64,000 nt of DNA from Glandiceps talaboti (taxonomy: Eukaryota > Hemichordata > Enteropneusta > Spengelidae). The translations under genes and the position numbers were made by a program. The stretch lies in the NCBI RefSeq assembly GCF_964340395.1, contig NC_135566.1:22788635-22852634 (forward strand), written 5' to 3'. Shown piece by piece: positions 35,382 to 44,701 of the stretch (positions within the stretch are counted from its first letter, which is position 1; every line of letters begins with the position of its first letter). Under the pieces are notes generated by a model that saw only the letters and a program-made list of their open reading frames with translations, did not search any database and was not told the DNA's origin.

Positions 35382-35952
35382 ATGAATAAATCTCTCACCT
35401 ATCTCTCAACGATCTTAGGGATTTTAAATTTACGAAAATAACCCCAGATGTTAAATATCAGATAGAATATGAAAATAATATATTTAAATTAAAGCCGATT
35501 CCGCCTCCAAAGCCTAAAATATCGGAGTCAGAAATTGCGATAATTGAATTAGATATAAAAAAATTGTTAGACTATTGGTAAATGAATTTTCTCATCTAAT
35601 AAACACAGATAAAGTAATATTTGATAGTGATAAAAATGATTACTTTATTCAATCGGGAACTTATCATATCCAACATTTTATAGAATCCGGTAGTATTCCT
35701 AAGGATATTAATGAGACCACAATAGTTAATTTTGATATATAATTCGATGATAAAATTAAAATATCTCATTCAACATACGTTATAAACAAACAAATTATAC
35801 AAGCATCTATATCTTGGTTATTTAATGTTAAGAAAAGGGCTAAAATCACTGTTAGTTTTAGGGTCTTCGGTCGCCGTTATACAAAAATAAGCTGGCATTC
35901 CACTTTGATTATCAAACCTTATAAAAATAATATTTTTACATATATAAAGTGA
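35382..35952 (+). pseudogene. Decayed Polinton gene
   Basis: ATG 35382 reads only 19 codons. A second frame carries about 55 coherent residues (from DLRDFKFTKITPDVKY to KKLLDYW, stop about 35580). A third resumes with VIFDSDKNDYFIQSGTYHIQ and runs to a TGA at 35950-35952, crossed by one in-frame TAA at 35740-35742. The pieces have the codon use and strand-rich pattern (KRAKITVSFRVFGRRYTKIS) of element genes. Together they suggest one ~190-residue protein broken by frameshifts and a nonsense change. I do not recognise the family. Confidence 0.5.
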
Positions 35953-35961
35953 TACCACAAA

Positions 35962-36405
35962 ATGATTGACCAAGTTACCACAATACAGGATTTGAGTAAT
36001 TATCTTACACGAGTATGTAGTGCGTATAGGCGTTCTTACAAATTATTAAGTCGTATTAATAAAGGAATACTTATTACTAGTGGAATTGTTTCAGGAACTG
36101 CCACATTAGCTATAGTTCCCGCGATACCTGTTTTTATCAGTGCATTAGCTGCAGTTCCTATAATTGTTACAGTTGTCAACCAAAACTTAAAACTATCGGA
36201 TAAAGTATCGAGGTTGAAAACGCAGTATTTTAAAGAATTACTAACATATACGCAGGCAAATGTAAACACTGAAACACCTCAGGAATTTATCCAGGAAGTA
36301 TTCATGAAGTCTCTCGAAATGCAAAAAGCTGCTAATTATACTCCACCTTTGGAACGTTATTTAAAGTATTATAAACTGAATGGTTATTCAGATATTGAAA
36401 AATAA
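35962..36405 (+). CDS. Small membrane protein of unknown function, 147 aa
   Basis: An intact ATG-initiated frame. Residues ~34-75 are strongly hydrophobic (GILITSGIVSGTATLAIVPA, then IPVFISALAAVPIIVTVV), forming two membrane helices separated by a Pro turn. The N-terminal part and the C-terminal half are hydrophilic and helical (LKLSDKVSRLKTQYFKELL). It lies directly upstream of the integrase gene after a TA-rich spacer. It could be a membrane-active capsid component or virion membrane protein, but this is only a guess from its hydropathy. Confidence 0.6.
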   Translation: MIDQVTTIQDLSNYLTRVCSAYRRSYKLLSRINKGILITSGIVSGTATLAIVPAIPVFISALAAVPIIVTVVNQNLKLSDKVSRLKTQYFKELLTYTQANVNTETPQEFIQEVFMKSLEMQKAANYTPPLERYLKYYKLNGYSDIEK

Positions 36406-36480
36406 TTGAAAAAAAATATTTTATTTAAATACTTTATATACTTTACTATAATTTACTATAATTTACTATAGTTTACTAAT

Positions 36481-37480
36481 ATGGACCAGTATTTGCGAGA
36501 CTTGTATTATAATTCTGATTTAGCATACAGCGGCATCACAAAATTGTGGCGTAAAATCAAAGCAGACAAGAAACAAAAAATAGTTAAATATAAAGAATTG
36601 AAACAATGGCTGGAAGAACAAGAAGTTTACACTATGCACAAACCAGCGATTAAAAAGTTCCCTTACCGCAAAGTAATTGTTTCTGGAATCGATGATCAGT
36701 GGCAAGCTGACATTGTAGAGATGAATAATGATCAGAGTGGGAACCAGGGGTATCATTACATCCTGACTGTTATCGATGTGTTATCGAAGTATGCCTGGGC
36801 GATACCGCTTAAATCAAAACGTGGTATTGAAATGGCTGACACATTTGAGTTAATTTTTAAAGATCATAAAGTACATGGTCCGATAAAAAAGCATCAGTTG
36901 TCGAGCGTTTTAACAGGACACTTAAATCACGTATGTATAAATATTTTACTGATAAACAGACTAAAAATTGGATCGACGTACTAGATCGATTAGTGGATGG
37001 TTATAACAATACCTATCACAATTCAATCCACATGACTCCGAAGGAAGCATCATTACCAAGGAATGAAAATATCGTTTGGTATAATTTGTACGGTGCTTAT
37101 CTCACTGTTGAATATGGAACTCCAGAGTTTAATATCGGTGATACCATGAGAATTTCCAAATACAAGAACGTGTTTGTTAAAGGATATCTACCAAACTACA
37201 CATGTGAACTTTTCAAAATCAAACAAATTATCTTTGGTCCCGTTATTGTTTACACTCTGGAAGATTTATCGGGTGAAGACATTGAAGGCACATTTTATGA
37301 GCAAGAATTATCGATTGACATGACTAAAGAATCGAAAGACTCAAAGGAATATAAATTGAAAAAATATTATGTAAGAAAAAAATCAAAGGCCATGAATACG
37401 CATTGGTAAAATGGTTAGGATATGACGATAAATTCAATTCTTGGGAACCGATTGAAAATATTAAAAATATTAATGTATAG
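36481..37480 (+). pseudogene. int: Retroviral-type (rve) integrase with chromodomain, deleted and frameshifted
   Basis: A Polinton integrase would insert the element and make the 6-bp duplication. The first frame (36481-36984) has the helical N-terminal region, then IDDQWQADIVEM with the first catalytic Asp, and YHYILTVIDVLSKYAWAIPL. At about 36865-36885 the sequence jumps directly to the segment holding the third catalytic residue (SVVERFNRTLK), which lies in another frame. The stretch that should carry the second catalytic Asp is missing. The second frame runs 36933-37409 (YHNSIHMTPKEA, then an SH3-like beta region). A shift in an A run near 37375-37385 then moves the chromodomain (ALVKWLGYDDKFNSWEPIEN) into a third frame ending at TAG 37478-37480. 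It cannot be catalytically active. Confidence 0.88.
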
Positions 37481-37512
37481 TACAAAAGTTTGACAACAGT
37501 TTAGCAACATGT

Positions 37513-38937
37513 TTGGAGAGCATAATATCACAAAATTCACAGGAACCACAGGAACAGCCGCACTTTCCAAAACCATTTACTTTAGCACAAAATGCTAACT
37601 ATGCACTACATCAACCATTTGATAAAGGAAGGTCCGTGGATATACGAGACATATTAGTTAACATGGTTGTTTATGTCAGCGAAACCGATCGATTCAATAT
37701 AAAATTGAGAGATATATTCAAAAACTACATATTAATTCATAAAAATGCAGGCAGTGCCAACAAATGGTTGAAAGGTCCAAATATGGGTTACTGGGATCAA
37801 CAATTGAATTTTGCTGTTTGGTTAGCTACGACTGGATGCGGTGTTAGTATTCACGATCATCTGTGTAATGATGAGATCCCTAAATAGATTCAATCATTTT
37901 TTAGATTTCACGTGTACTTTACGATACGTCGTATATTAAATGAACTTTCTTGCCCACTACCTGATGACCCCAACACTTTTAATAAAACTGATAATTTATA
38001 TGATGTACCGTCTTATCATAGAATATGCGATGAATTCGGATTAGATTATAATACAGATTTCAGATTCACGTATGACACATCGGGAAACAATGGTATAGGG
38101 GTCGGATATGAGTGGTGGAAAAAACCATATATAAAAGATATCCAATATAAATATTAAGATACAATGGTTGAAAACCCTTGGGCTCCAGACGAGGCTCGCA
38201 GAAGTTGGCATTGGTATAAATTTCAAAATGCTGATTATAAGCAGTACAATTATTTCGTCTTAGAAAACAGCACAGGTTTCACACAAGCGGGTTTAGGAAG
38301 ATTGAATCGATCAATCGAAGCTTATGTATATTGCGTGTTAGGAAGTCAAGCAGACACGCGAGTAAGTATAGCAAACTCTGGCGGTGCCGGTCAAGAAACG
38401 AGACAAAAAATGATTTCATTACTCGAGGATGAGACGAGAGGCATTAATGAGGACAACAGTATACCTCGTTATCAAAATGTAATCAATACAACGAGGGTAA
38501 ACTTAGATCTAGCCATTTCTCCTTCTTTATGGTTAATTCCGAGTAAAATGATTATAAATTTGAATACAAATGTGACGGGTTATAACAATTTCTTACAACA
38601 GGCGACAGAAGATATGAAGTTCGGTTATAACAACATAAATAATGATGTATCAGCATTAAAAGAAATGGAAGGTCATGATGATCCAGTGCAACGATTAGAT
38701 GCGACAACAAATGTTGAAGCGCCAGCAGTCGTAAAAGTCGAAGCGGTAGCAGCAGTGACAACAGTTGAAGGTGTAGCAGATGTAGCAGTAACACAAGAGC
38801 ATGACGTTGTTCATGAATATTCAACGATGGGAATAATAGTTGGGATAATATTTTTAAGTTACTTATTTATATATTATATAGTAGTAAGATGGCTGACTTT
38901 GATCCTTTCGATATTAATCCTTTTAAGGAAAATGTAG
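37513..38937 (+). pseudogene. Conserved Polinton structural gene interrupted by two in-frame stops
   Basis: Three open segments lie in the same frame: 37513-37887 (PHFPKPFTLAQNANYALHQP, GYWDQQLNFAVWLATTGCGV), 37912-38157 (NLYDVPSYHRICDEFGLDYN) and 38164-38937 (TGFTQAGLGRLNRSIEAYVY, LGSQADTRVSI, then PSKMIINLN and a Val/Ala-rich linker). They are separated only by TAG 37885-37887 and TAA 38155-38157. The second segment has no ATG and reads on naturally from the first. The 5' end also looks shifted: ATG 37509 is one base out of frame. The C terminus is a hydrophobic helix (MGIIVGIIFLSYLFIYYIVV), so the product would be membrane-anchored. I associate the arrangement with a conserved Polinton protein of unknown, probably virion, function. 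Confidence 0.6.
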
Positions 38938-40144
38938 ATGAAAATGTAGGTGACCCTGGAGAAGACTTGGAAATGACAGACTACGAACAAGATGCGTTGG
39001 ATTTTGAATTAATGGAGCAAGACCTGGAGGGCCTTCAGGAAACATCATTCACAGACCCTGTTGGCCCCATTGGCTCGGTAGCTCCCGCAGCAGATAAACT
39101 TACTCAATTAAAAACTAAAGTATTGTTGGAAACTATTGATGCAGTTATCGAAAAAAGTGGCGTGCCAGTTAATCGAACTGAATTACGATTAAATACATAT
39201 GCAAAGGATGGAGAGTTGTATCATAACATAAAAAATCAACGGATTACAAGAAACGGTAAACTTTTAGCCAAAAGTACAATAAAAAGTAAAATTGGTACTG
39301 CAGCTGCTAATAGACTTTTCGAGGACACTGCTGTTGACACTGCTGCTACCGGTCCTTTAAATGTGGATGAAGTTGAAGCTATAGATCTCACACCACCAAT
39401 GATTGGACAATTAAGAGACTATCAAGCCTACCACAGAAGAGACACTGCAGGTAATAAAGATGAAATCAGTAAGGTTGAAAACAAAATTGAAGAATGGAAT
39501 GAACTCAATCCTGAATATACAATCATGCGTAAAGAAATTGATACAGCAGTCAAGAGTTTAGAAGATTTGTATGATAGAAAAAAAGAATTGGAAAACAGAC
39601 AAAAAATCGAAGAATTATCGCAAGATGCAAAAAAAAATTAGGCAGAATTGAGATTCATATCTTAAAATATAATAAAGAAACTGATATTTTACACAATAAG
39701 TTAGCTGAGACATCTGCTTTGAAAGAAGTACTCAAAGACCCAAACCTTAGTATTAAAGATAAACTGGTAATTCTTTTCAAACGTAATGGAGTTACTATCG
39801 TTTCATTGGCAACAGCACTCGGTTTAGTCATAACAACCATAGCCATTGCATTAGGTATAAAATCACCACCCGTTGGTAGTAGTGGTAACAGTAGCGGTAG
39901 CGGTAGTAGTGGTGGACCAGTCAAAGCAGTTATTAAACGTGTTGCGGATGCATTGAAATGGCTCGGTAATAAAGCAGCAATGGCACTACCGGGTATTATT
40001 GGTACTATCGTGTCGTTTGTTTTAAAAACAGCGGGGCAAGTGATAGGATTTATAGGTGATCATGTATGGCTGTTGGCAACTGCAATAGCGGTATACCTTT
40101 ATGAACGGATTTTAACTAAACAAAGTTCTAAACAAAAAAAATAA
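38889..40144 (+). pseudogene. Acidic/coiled-coil protein with C-terminal membrane helices, split at an A run
   Basis: The first frame (38889-39641, ATG) overlaps the end of the previous gene by 49 bp. It is acidic at the N terminus (DPFDINPFKENVDENVGDPG) and ends in a charged coiled coil (VKSLEDLYDRKKELENRQKI). At the A run near 39630-39638 it stops, but the coiled coil continues in another frame through LHNKLAETSALKEVLKDPNL to 40144. That part has one membrane helix (VTIVSLATALGLVITTIAIA), a Gly/Ser linker, an amphipathic PVKAVIKRVADALKW stretch and a second hydrophobic region (ALPGIIGTIVSFVLKTAGQV onward). A single 1.26-kb gene with one homopolymer frameshift explains both. The membrane anchor and coiled coil suggest a virion membrane-associated protein. 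Function not established. Confidence 0.65.
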
Positions 40145-40238
40145 ATGAAAATGAAAAAAAAAAAAAATAATAGTGATCCATATTAAATATACTAATAATA
40201 TTTTTTTTTGTATTTTAGTATAATATAGAATAAGAAAA

Positions 40239-41476
40239 ATGCCTTACAATAGAGAACTTCAAGGTGACTACTCAAAATTGAACGCATTCGGTAGTAAAGG
40301 AGAGCGAACTCATCATGTTGTAACGTATAATCCAAATCGTGCAAAACCCGGTGAAGTTTTATATATCAGATGTCCAAAATTAGAAAACATTGTTGTTCTA
40401 ACGGGTAAATTCAATCTAGTCTTTGATCTTAAACTAGAAGGTCATAATAAGAACTTTGTTGTCCAAAACCTGTCTGCCAACCTCATCAGTCGATTAGTTT
40501 TAAAATTCGAGGGGGAAATCTTAATGGATTTAACAAACTACAATTTAGTACAAACGTATAAAGATCTGTATTCAGATAGAACAAATAAAACGCTGTATGG
40601 AATTCAGTCAGAAAATCTCCGAAAATTGAGAAGTGATAATATTGATGGAGTCGGTGGTGGGGATTACTTAGGAGAGGCTGCACTTCATAAGGCATATGGT
40701 AAAAAATATGCGATCGATCTCGCGAAATTACATCCTATAATGAATGTCATGGAGCAGTATATCCTTCGAGCTTAGGAAGCCATATCGAATGGGAGCTTAC
40801 TCTTGCTTCTGTTAATAAAATCCTAGTAAGTGAAGACACAGATGGCTGGGATTATACTTTAACAAACATCCAACTTGAATATGAAACGATAAGAGATCCA
40901 AAGTTAGCTATGGAAATTAAGAATTACTATAACAGTGGCAAAAGTTTTCATTACGAACATATTCACCATTTCAGAACAATTAACTTCTCTGGTACGAATA
41001 CAATTATTAACGAGAACATTAATATACCACGTAGAAGCTTAAAAGGAATTTTTGTATTATTCGGTAAACCACAGCTACAAAATGCATTAGACACCGAATT
41101 ATTCTTTAATCCTAGTATTAATTCTGTTGCAGTAACAATAGAAGGTATCGCAAATAAAGTGTATGCACAGGGATTATCTCCTAGAAAATTTTGGGAAGAA
41201 ACAAGACGTTATTTCATGTCATCTGAGTTCTGTTGCGATAAACTAGAGGCCACCTTTCTGTTGAATAAATACTGTTTGTTTATTGATTTAAGAAGTTTTA
41301 AGGATAATAGATATCATGGTAGTGGTCTGAAAGTCATGAATACAAAAGATGGGGTTCAACTGGAAATTCAACGAGATTCCACAAATCCACAAGAAAAAAT
41401 AACTGCAAATATTTTCATTATAAGTGATGCCATGCTTAAAATTCAAGAATCTAAATTAGCATCTATTATATATTGA
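40239..41476 (+). pseudogene. mcp: Major capsid protein (double jelly roll), single frameshift
   Basis: The first half (40239-40775, ATG) contains beta strands such as VLTGKFNLVFDLKLEG, ANLISRLVLKFEGEIL and the YNLVQTYKDLY helix, then LGEAALHKAYGKKYAIDLAK. Sequence coherence is lost near 40735-40750. The coding sense continues in a different frame with SHIEWELTLASVNKILV, LTNIQLEYETIRDP and, after internal ATG 40910, HHFRTINFSGTNTIINENIN, ending at 41476. The 1,238-nt span is one base off a multiple of three, consistent with a single indel. Size (~412 codons), the double set of strands and its place just before the ATPase fit the Polinton major capsid protein, which forms hexameric capsomers. 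Only a truncated first jelly roll could be made as it reads. Confidence 0.78.
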
Positions 41477-41504
41477 TACTATTGATAGTATAGAATACCC
41501 TAAA

Positions 41505-42107
41505 ATGATCTGGCTTGATCCTCCTTTCAATATGCTTATTAGTGCACCGACATGTTCGGGTAAAACAGAGTTCGTTATGGAACTATTACAAACGTATTAC
41601 AAAAACGTATTCGATTACATAATCATAATCTGTCCGACGTTCATAAACAATAAAGCTAAACTGAATAAAAAATGTATTTACAAAGACTCGGACATTATTA
41701 TAATGATTCCCAACATAGAAAAAATAAATGAAAGTATTGAACTCGTGTATGAGTGTTACAAAAATACAAAAAGTCTAATCATACTAGATGACTGCGCTTT
41801 CACGAAGGATGTCAAATCTTGTGTCAATATTTTAACTAAGTTGGCATTTTCAGCTCGTCATGATAATATTATCGTATGGGTACTTACGCAACAATTTACG
41901 AGTATCGCTAAGACATTTCGAGAAAACATCGATATGCTTGTTCTGTATTACACACCGAGTAAAAATGATGTGAAAGAAATAATTGAAAACTATGGGATGG
42001 AATTAAATAAGGAAGAAATTAATGAATTTATAAAAAAAATTAAATATACTCCTTATAGTAAATTAGTATTTCGTTTAAGACAACCATATAGTATAGATTT
42101 AATATAG
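41505..42107 (+). CDS. FtsK/HerA-type genome-packaging ATPase
   Basis: An intact 200-aa frame starts at ATG 41505, 28 bp after the capsid gene. Residues 13-21 (SAPTCSGKT) form the Walker A loop, 91-97 (LIILDDC) the Walker B strand with acidic pair, and VLTQQ at ~126-130 a sensor-like Gln. The N-terminal LDPPFNML is typical of Polinton and adenovirus-IVa2/virophage-type packaging ATPases. The length is within the range for Polinton ATPases. The expected role is ATP-driven DNA translocation into the capsid. The capsid-ATPase adjacency is the standard morphogenesis module. Confidence 0.88.
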   Translation: MIWLDPPFNMLISAPTCSGKTEFVMELLQTYYKNVFDYIIIICPTFINNKAKLNKKCIYKDSDIIIMIPNIEKINESIELVYECYKNTKSLIILDDCAFTKDVKSCVNILTKLAFSARHDNIIVWVLTQQFTSIAKTFRENIDMLVLYYTPSKNDVKEIIENYGMELNKEEINEFIKKIKYTPYSKLVFRLRQPYSIDLI

Positions 42108-42120
42108 TTAATCTGATATC

Positions 42121-42705
42121 ATGTTAATCAATGATATTTGTTGTCTCTGTTGGTTATTTATTGCGTTAGTTATCATCTACTTTTTTTACAAAATATCTAA
42201 TATATTTATATTATTATATAGTTATTATAACAAAATGGAACAGACATTGGCAGATATGACTACAATTTTACAGCCGACAGCACCGGTACCAGAGTCACAG
42301 GTGTCTCCAATAATTAAGTACAGAGAAAGATTACTTTGTATCATTGCTGCTGGACAATCAAAAGCTTTCTTAGGAAAAAATTTCACTCTCAAATATATTG
42401 AAAAAGCGAGCGATAAAGAAATCGAAAAGTATTATAAGATATATGAAAGCACTTACAGTTCTCTCGTAAGTGACAACATTGTAAATGGAGTTTTATTTGT
42501 GATTAGTAAAATAGTAGGACTTGTGCTTCCAGTACATAATGTGAATAAATTAAATGATGACTTGAAAAATAATTTCAACAAAGATCGAGAGGTATGGTTG
42601 GAACATAGGCAGAAAGTATTAGATTTTATAGCAAAACAAAAAAATTTAGATGTTCATGTGAGACAAAATCTGGTTCTGACATCAAAACTTAAATTTGTAT
42701 CTTGA
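42121..42705 (+). CDS. Small Polinton protein of unknown function
   Basis: Reading from ATG 42121 gives 194 aa with a hydrophobic N terminus (CLCWLFIALVIIYFFYKISN). A second ATG at 42235 would give 156 aa without that helix, and its hydrophilic, helical body (KYRERLLCIIAAGQSKAFLG onward) looks like the conserved core. The frame ends 10 bp inside a further open segment (42695-42892) that may be its shifted C terminus. A moderately hydrophobic stretch (IVNGVLFVISKIVGLVLPV) lies mid-protein. It follows the ATPase by 13 bp and is presumably co-expressed with the morphogenesis genes. Role unknown. Confidence 0.6.
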   Translation: MLINDICCLCWLFIALVIIYFFYKISNIFILLYSYYNKMEQTLADMTTILQPTAPVPESQVSPIIKYRERLLCIIAAGQSKAFLGKNFTLKYIEKASDKEIEKYYKIYESTYSSLVSDNIVNGVLFVISKIVGLVLPVHNVNKLNDDLKNNFNKDREVWLEHRQKVLDFIAKQKNLDVHVRQNLVLTSKLKFVS

Positions 42706-42892
42706 ATTTCATCCAGAGAGTACACAGAGTACACAGAGTACACAAAGTAGTCTCACAAGTGTTGCCAGTATTAAGAATGAACCTGAATTTAGTGACTATT
42801 ATCAACCTTCTAACAACATGAAGACATACCAATATATTTATTTAGCTGGTGGTGGAATATTATTAGTTTATTTAACAAAAAAAATATATTAA
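42695..42892 (+). CDS. C-terminal fragment with STQ repeats and a membrane helix
   Basis: This frame has no ATG near its start and overlaps the previous gene in the +1 direction. It reads three STQ repeats from a 9-bp AGTACACAG tandem, then SIKNEPEFSDYY, and ends in a hydrophobic helix (YIYLAGGGILLVYLTKKIY). A one-base shift would make it the tail of the 42121 gene. Alternatively, a short protein could start at the internal ATG of NNMKTYQYIYL (about 42818). Function unknown. Confidence 0.4.
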   Translation: MYLEFHPESTQSTQSTQSSLTSVASIKNEPEFSDYYQPSNNMKTYQYIYLAGGGILLVYLTKKIY

Positions 42893-42958
42893 ATAATATA
42901 ATAAACTAACTATTTAAATAATATAATATAATATAATACAATAAACTAACTATATATA

Positions 42959-43268
42959 ATGGCATGTCAATTATGTAAACGAAATGGTGTAACAGAGGTA
43001 GCCAGTGATTGTACTAACATTTTCGGTACACTTTGTTTTAATTGTTTTGATTCAATAGAATGGAATGCAATGAACAAAAAAATAAATAAACTGGTATAAC
43101 ATCATACATTGTAACATATGTAAACAATTCAATATACCTCGTAATGATATTTGTAAAAACATTTGTGGTAACATCTATGGAAGGTTTCACTGTTTTGACT
43201 GCTGTAATTCGTTACACAAACCTTTAGATGAAAACTTTGAAAATGATCAAAGAAAACAAAACAGTTGA
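42959..43268 (+). pseudogene. Two-part Cys-rich (zinc-ribbon-like) small protein, frameshifted
   Basis: ATG 42959 opens a 46-codon frame, MACQLCKRNG...C...CFNCF, stopping at 43097. In the +1 frame immediately afterwards comes a second, similar module (HCNICKQFNIPRNDICKNIC, then GNIYGRFHCFDCCNSLH) to TGA 43266-43268. Both have C-x2-C ... C ... (I/G)-(F/Y)-G ... C-x2-C spacing, so the protein was probably a tandem pair of zinc ribbons broken by one indel. It is preceded by a TA-rich promoter-like tract. It may bind nucleic acid. Family not recognised. Confidence 0.5.
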
Positions 43269-43379
43269 AGCATCTATGACCCTAAAAACCACATTAAAAA
43301 GGTTTTTAAAAAATATAATCTAAATTATTATCTTTTAAGAACTGTTACTATAATATTTTCATCAATTAATGAAGTTTAT

Positions 43380-43634
43380 ATGGAGCCAACACGATATCGA
43401 TCACTCAACTTCAGTGTAATTATAAAAGCAATTCTATTATACTTAGGAAAATATCAGGAGGCTGCTTTAATACCAGAGTTGAAAACAAAGGCAGCATTTT
43501 CACAGAATCAAATTTTTAAACGATTTTGGGATAAATGGAACGCAGAATATCCAGAGATAGTGAGATTTAGTTGGTGGCGTTTACGATGGCGTCAAATCTT
43601 TTTAAAACTGAAGTTAAATAAACCAAAAAAATAA
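43380..43634 (+). CDS. Small basic protein of unknown function, 84 aa
   Basis: An ATG-initiated intact frame. The product is strongly basic and aromatic at its C terminus (FSWWRLRWRQIFLKLKLNKP). An earlier segment (SQNQIFKRFWDKWNAEYPEI) looks helical. No known motif. The charge would suit DNA binding or a packaged core protein, but this is inference. Confidence 0.45.
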   Translation: MEPTRYRSLNFSVIIKAILLYLGKYQEAALIPELKTKAAFSQNQIFKRFWDKWNAEYPEIVRFSWWRLRWRQIFLKLKLNKPKK

Positions 43635-43691
43635 GAGACTATCAGGTTTTTTGAATAATCCTTAAATCATGATTTAATTATTGTTTAACTG

Positions 43692-44165
43692 TTATTTAAC
43701 TTCTTTTTTTTCCATTAATTTTTGGTTTACTACATCAAAATCCATTAGAGTATAACTATGATACGATTTCTTTGGATTTTTCATAGATTTTTTTAATCCA
43801 CGTGAAACAACTATTAATGGCAGTTTTGGTTTTGTAAGAATCTCATTTATCATTCTGCTAGGAGCGTAAGTATAATAAAGTTCGTTAAAAGTTATTGGAT
43901 TATTGAGACAAATTTTTAATCCGGGACCGTAAGAAGAATAAATTTTCTGATATCGAGTAATCAGAAATGTTTTTTCTGTTGGAACTTCTCTCCATTTGAA
44001 TGTAGGAACCTCTTGGATCCTTCTTTTTTCATCCAAAATATCCAGTAATAAATCCTCACCATTCTCTACAGGATTAGCTATAGCAGGATCAATCAGAGAA
44101 AGTGGACTTGATTCGATTGTGTCATCTTCGAAAGTGATTGAATTTTGTCTTTGTTCGTTTGACAT
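43692..44165 (-). CDS. Unknown 157-aa protein, leftward
   Basis: An intact frame from ATG 44165 on the - strand, convergent with the 84-aa gene. The N-terminal third is acidic and polar (SITFEDDTIESSPLSLIDPA, ENGEDLLLDILDEK). The middle reads PTFKWREVPTEKTFLITRYQ and the end is basic (SRGLKKSMKNPKKSYHSYTL, KLMEKKEVK). The part from KWREVPTEK to the C terminus looks like a compact domain, but I do not recognise it. It is the last unique gene before the right TIR. Confidence 0.6.
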   Translation of the reverse strand: MSNEQRQNSITFEDDTIESSPLSLIDPAIANPVENGEDLLLDILDEKRRIQEVPTFKWREVPTEKTFLITRYQKIYSSYGPGLKICLNNPITFNELYYTYAPSRMINEILTKPKLPLIVVSRGLKKSMKNPKKSYHSYTLMDFDVVNQKLMEKKEVK

Positions 44166-44289
44166 TTTGAATTTATTGTGTGTATATACTCTGTGTTTTT
44201 ATCTCTCTAATTTAGAATACGACATACATACAAGGTGATATATGAACTGTAAACAGTATGTAAACACTCATTTGTAATCCCTTTGTCAG

Positions 44290-44345
44290 CCTATGTAACA
44301 GTCAATTGGCATTGTAACCCAGACATACCTGAGGGCTGCCATGCG
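44290..44345. repeat. Degenerate copy of a TIR segment just inside the right TIR
   Basis: GTAACAGTCAATTGGCATTG, then TAACCCAGACATACCTGAGG and GCTGCC, parallels the TIR text at ~44776-44845 (GTAACAGTCAATTGACCTTG ... TAACCCAAACATTCCTGAGG ... CTGCC), with one internal repeat of the TIR version missing. Confidence 0.55.
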
Positions 44346-44347
44346 TT

Positions 44348-44701
44348 TCAATTAGACAAATAACATAATACGATATATGACAGCATGAAAAAATATCTCT
44401 TAGGTTGTTTAACGCAAGGTATACTGCTGTTAAAATGTATCTTTAAATGACACTCGTATTTATATGCAAATTTACATTTATCACATATGAATTCAGGAAA
44501 AACACGATCGCATGTTGGACATGCATCAGGATATTCACATTTAGTAGTCTCACAGGAGCGTTTTATATTTATGTGTTTGATAAAATTATGTTTATGTCTA
44601 AAACGTTTATTGCATTTGTCACATTTGAATTCTGGCGCCGACCTACCACAAGTGGTACAGTTCTCTCGCATCGTAATGTATCGCTTGGTATTAGGATCCA
44701 T
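44348..44701 (-). CDS. C2H2 zinc-finger protein, right TIR copy (truncated)
   Basis: It is the mirror of the left-TIR gene, starting at ATG 44701, with the first two fingers and the CPTC pair nearly identical (a few substitutions, e.g. DHVFPEF to DRVFPEF). The TIR ends at the codon run after KRYF, so the third finger is missing. The frame runs into unique DNA for about a dozen residues (MLSYIVLCYLSN) and stops: 117 against 134 aa. It may still be expressed as a two-finger form. Confidence 0.65.
   Translation of the reverse strand: MDPNTKRYITMRENCTTCGRSAPEFKCDKCNKRFRHKHNFIKHINIKRSCETTKCEYPDACPTCDRVFPEFICDKCKFAYKYECHLKIHFNSSIPCVKQPKRYFFMLSYIVLCYLSN

Noticed and set aside
36481-37480. Integrase as part of an LTR retrotransposon or retrovirus
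   Set aside because: There is no reverse transcriptase, gag or LTR. The integrase lies between Polinton genes inside Polinton TIRs.
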